This document shows, piece by piece, positions 60,724 through 64,000 of a stretch of DNA of 64,000 bases. The notes under the pieces are model-generated. The model ran no database searches and was not told where the DNA came from. It saw only the letters and a program-made list of their open reading frames with translations. Location of the stretch: contig CM049315.1 of the NCBI GenBank assembly GCA_026874595.1, positions 77,536,401 through 77,600,400 on the forward strand. The letters are read 5' to 3'. The position numbers and the translations under genes are program-made. Within the stretch, counting starts at the first letter, position 1. Every line of letters starts with the position of its first letter. Source of the DNA: Sipunculus nudus (lineage: Eukaryota > Annelida > Sipuncula > Golfingiida > Sipunculidae).

Positions 60724-60759
<36 letters not shown>
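60698..60759 (+). mobile_element. hAT-like left end followed by a 34-G tract
   Basis: CAGGGGCGTAACCAGACCTG at 60,698 matches the CAGGGGCGTAGCTAG end at 43,787. It is followed by an uninterrupted run of 34 G at 60,726-60,759. The partner end was not found in the next 3 kb, so this is a truncated element or its other end has decayed. Confidence 0.5.
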
Positions 60760-60761
<2 letters not shown>

Positions 60762-61195
60762 AGACTTAAGAGGTCTCCCGGTTCTGTACCAGATGAGCTG
60801 GAGTGCTTCCCACTGCTTTATAAGTATTAATAACAATTGTAGTAATGTAGCCTACGCTCCATTAGTAGCGGTTACGCTATGCTCAACTATTCGCTGCACT
60901 ATCCGCTGCAATAAACCGCGGTTGCAGGTCAGGTTTGGACACCAGAGGGTGCTGTCTCTGTGGAATTACCCTGCATAAAAATATACCAATCACATTGCAG
61001 GTATCACCAGCAATCAGATTTTACTTTATCCAGCACAAACTGACTGGGTATTTGGCACATTGCCAAACCTGAAGAATCCTGCTGTTTCTCACAGCGTGTG
61101 AGTGGAAGGTCACCAGGAGGTCAGGCGCTGTGTTCAGAGCGTAAAATGTAGGCATACCAGGCTACCACTATTTTTGTCAGTTAGATGAGTAGACT
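60760..61195. other. Anonymous non-coding sequence
   Basis: Nothing recognised. Confidence 0.5.
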
Positions 61196-61333
61196 TTTTT
61201 TTCTTTCCTAAGCCCTTTCATCTTTTCGTTAGCTTCCTCTTCGTTTCTTTGTCATCTTTTTCCTTTCTCTCTTCTTCCCTCCATTCTCCTTTTTCGTTTC
61301 CTTTTCTTTCCTTTTCTTTCCCTTCTTTTTTTT
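61196..61333. repeat. Polypyrimidine tract
   Basis: About 138 bases almost entirely C and T on the plus strand (CTTTCC, TTTTCTTTCC and similar), with few purines. The Lys/Glu-rich minus-strand frame at 61,229-61,441 is a product of this tract. Confidence 0.9.
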
Positions 61334-61613
61334 AATTACTACCAATGAACATACAATACAAATACAGTACCATAATGCACAATTCAAATCAGCACATTTT
61401 TGTGTATCAAAATTCTCTATATATAATGTATATCTTGGCATGTTGAAGTATAATTTTTAAATATATCCGCATAAATACGTGCCCATATACATTTATATGC
61501 ATATCTACACATATGTACAAGTTTATATACCTATTATATTCACCCATTTGTATACATTTTTACGTTCACATGCATATAATTACATATCCATAGACATATA
61601 TCATCGTGTATTT
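61334..61613. other. AT-rich sequence downstream of the LINE
   Basis: Repeated ATATGCATAT/ACATATGTACA words. It lies just past the LINE stop on the minus strand and is likely its 3' UTR, but that is inference. Confidence 0.4.
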
Positions 61614-64000
61614 TCACATTTTGGTAAGTTTCGACCTTTTTAAATTATGTTTAGCTATTTCACCTTTATTTTTTGCTTTTTGGTATTCTAAATCCCTCGT
61701 TTGTTGTAGAACTATTTTATATTCATATAAGTTTAACATTGACAAGTTGTCTCGAGCTTTAAATACTAGTTCTTTATACAATAACAAGATGAGATTCGCT
61801 AAATTTGATCCGTTTGATGATGGTTGTACCCCTCCAGCAGGTATATATCTTTTGTTTTTAGCCAACACATGACATCATAATAAAGCTTGCAAGACCTGTC
61901 GCATTCAACGAATAAATGTTGGATGGATTCAGGATACCAAGAGCACAATGAACACATATTATTGTCTTCTAAGCTTCATCCCAAGCTATTTCAATCTGAT
62001 TTCTCTGAAAATAATCTTGAGCAGTGGGAATCATTAACAGTGTATCCCTATATAAGGCATATAAAAGCTTTGTATTTATCTTGCTAATATTCGCTGTTTT
62101 ACCATCCATCAGTGTCATAAGTCCCGGCGTAAGTTCATCGTCTTCAAGACAATATGATTCCTTTATTATTGCAAACCACCTCTGAGGTATTGCAGAGAGT
62201 AAAGACCACCAACTGAGGAAACTCTCTTTTGGAACTTTATCTAAATAGCAAATTACCTTTTCTTTATCATCAATAATATCTAAAACAGTATTAATGCCTC
62301 GTTCTGATATACCTCTGTACGATATTGATTTTCCGGCCACTTTAATATATTTGTTGTTCCACAACGGTTGCAGTAATATATATTCAGTGGTATCAGGAAT
62401 TTTCTGAAAACATTCGGCCCAATATGTTAAACATTCTCTATAAAATGGAAGGATGTGACTTGGTATGCGGCAAATATCAAAATTATTGCTAATCGTTTGC
62501 AAACCTCCTATTTGATTTAAATAATATTTGGGTATGACTATCCACCTTTTGTTTATCGATTCTTAAGGTTTTTGAGCCACCTAACTCTTTGAGATTTAAT
62601 TTTACATTCAATGTCAGACAGTCTTAGTCCTCCTTTGTTGAAATCACCTATTAAACTACGATTTTTATATTATACGCCCTGACCATAAAAACTTATCAAT
62701 CAGAGATGTAACTTCTTTTGCCAACCACTTTCGAAAAGGTTGCAGATTTGTCACATATAATATTTTTGATATAGCGAGGCTGTTCACGACCATAATTTTA
62801 CCATTTAAGGTTAGATTTCTGCATTTCCACTTATTTAAAATACTCTCGAATTCCTTAACCTTATTTTTGAAGTTAAAATTTCTCCTTTACCTGTGAATTA
62901 TAAGCAAAGTAAATGCCTAAGATTTTTAAGTTAGTCTCTGTCAAATTTACCCATTTAAATTTTCCACAGTTTAATTTTTCATTACGTAAGCTGCCAATCC
63001 ATGCAGCTGTTTCAGTTTTATCAAATTTACTTTCAATGATGTGTATTTGGAATATACATCTAATGTTTTTAATAAATTATTTAATGAGTCCATATCTCAG
63101 AACGCTGTGTCATCAGCAAAAAGTGCTAATTTCATTTCGGTCCCATCAATTTTAATGCCTCTTATATTTTTATTCCGCCTTATCATACAAGCTTATATTT
63201 CGATTACAACAATGAAAATATAAGTTGCCAATGGATCACCCTGCCGTTTTTCTCGATCGATATTAAAGAATCCAGTTGAATACCCATTATTCAGGACACA
63301 GTTTTTTACATTAGTATGTAATAATTTCACCCATTTAACAAAGCGATCTGGACAGCCTAAGTGTTCCAAACAAGTGAATATAAAAATATGATCTAATTGA
63401 ATCAAAGGCTGTCTCAAAATCCGCACAACATATTATACCAGGAATATTTAAATGTTTGGTTATTTCTAAAATGTCATCTATTAAACGTACTGGTTCCCCT
63501 ATATATTTTCCTTCAACAAAGGCATATTGATCTTTTGATATTATAACCTTTAAGTATGGCTTTAATCTCGCGACAAGTATTTTGCTCTAGATTTTAATAT
63601 CAACATTAATCAGACTAATAGGTCGCCATGATTTAAGAAAACGACAGCTTTTCCCTCTTTTTTATATTAATGTTATAACCCCCTGTTTCTGACTTGATGT
63701 CAATTCACCGACTTCAAAATTCTCATTAAGACGATTTGTCAAATCCGTTCCCAGTAGTAAAAAAAAAGTTAAATAAAATTCCTTCGACAGGCCATCAGAA
63801 CCAGGTGTTTTATCATTTCCCATACTTTTTAAAGCTTCCAGTACCTCTGCCTTGCGTATTTGTTCTCCTATTCCAGTAAAATAGACATGTAAGTTTTGGT
63901 AAATATATCTTATTTAAAAAAACTTTTATACTCTTCAGCAGTAATATTACTACTACGTCTATATTTGTCTTTAATGAATTGTTTAATAATACTCAGAATG
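61614..64000 (-). pseudogene. Tx1/L1-like LINE ORF2, decayed, runs off window
   Basis: On the minus strand, from the window end inward: ALKSMGNDKTPGSDGLSKEF (PGSDG at 63,791-63,805), the finger/palm region with DQYAFVEGKYIGEPVRLIDD, RT motif A CADFETAFDSI (about 63,400-63,435), motif B RQGDPLATYIF (63,226-63,246), catalytic motif C LALFADDTAF (FADD at 63,109-63,120), then KILYVTNLQPF, KGGLRLSDIE, LWNNKYIKVAG and a C-terminal domain ending at 61,614. A zinc-knuckle-like C...H..C region (about 61,880-61,960) is present. The order fits L1/Tx1-clade ORF2. Stops follow FADDTAF and frame changes separate the blocks (61,969-62,502 is the longest intact part), so it is inactive. The endonuclease would lie beyond the window. 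Confidence 0.88.

Noticed and set aside
60000-64000. A host multi-exon gene on the minus strand
   Set aside because: The recognisable protein blocks are all LINE reverse transcriptase and its C-terminal domain.

Overview
This window reads as a gene-poor, AT-rich stretch of a eukaryotic nuclear genome, most likely a marine invertebrate and probably a lophotrochozoan such as a mollusc. The reasons are the lack of any dense ORF layout, many micro- and minisatellites, and a mixed load of transposable elements: Helitrons, hAT, PIF/Harbinger, a Tx1/L1-like LINE, a CR1-like LINE, tRNA-derived SINEs and solo LTRs. I recognise no host protein-coding gene, rRNA or functional tRNA. Nearly all open frames are short chance frames or lie in repeats. 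The only recognisable proteins are decayed transposon enzymes: a Harbinger DDE transposase and three LINE fragments.

Layout. 1-12 kb: mostly anonymous sequence, with microsatellites, two copies of a ~345 bp CTAG-ending Helitron-like family and a LINE C-terminal fragment (9.5-10.1 kb). 12-17 kb: a foldback MITE, a 33 bp minisatellite, a tRNA-derived SINE and a 20 bp minisatellite. 20.9-23.4 kb: Helitron copy A on the minus strand, paired with inverted copy B at 46.7-49.1 kb. 25.2-26.0 kb: a solo LTR on the minus strand. 26.5-27.7 kb: a decayed hAT-like element. 29.0-29.6 kb: a 22 bp minisatellite next to a plus-strand LTR fragment. 29.6-35.1 kb: a cluster of ACG-rich DNA transposons, with a TTAA-flanked element at 29,647-30,668 and a complete-ended PIF/Harbinger element at 31,651-34,350 nested in an older element. 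40.2-42.1 kb: a hAT element with a perfect 8 bp target duplication. 42.2-43.5 kb: a 15 bp minisatellite with block structure. 43.8-44.9 kb: hAT-like ends around a SINE remnant. 49.4-50.5 kb: two tRNA-like elements, a 48 bp minisatellite and the 3' end of a third Helitron type. 52.7-54.5 kb: two solo LTRs head to head. 54.8-55.3 kb: a SINE in a ~34 bp target duplication. 59.3-59.8 kb: a CR1-like LINE tail. 61.6-64.0 kb: a Tx1/L1-like LINE on the minus strand running off the window.

No set of genes here works together as a pathway; the logic is transposon biology. The best-supported structures, from ends and target duplications seen directly, are the two A|TC...TAG|T Helitrons with 3' hairpins, the hAT element with CTGATGTC repeats, the Harbinger element with TTA repeats, the solo LTR with ACTA repeats and the SINE with a long target duplication. 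Several non-repetitive, less AT-rich islands (for example 12.9-13.4, 19.5-20.2, 23.7-24.1 and 28.1-28.6 kb) could be conserved non-coding elements, but this cannot be shown from one sequence.
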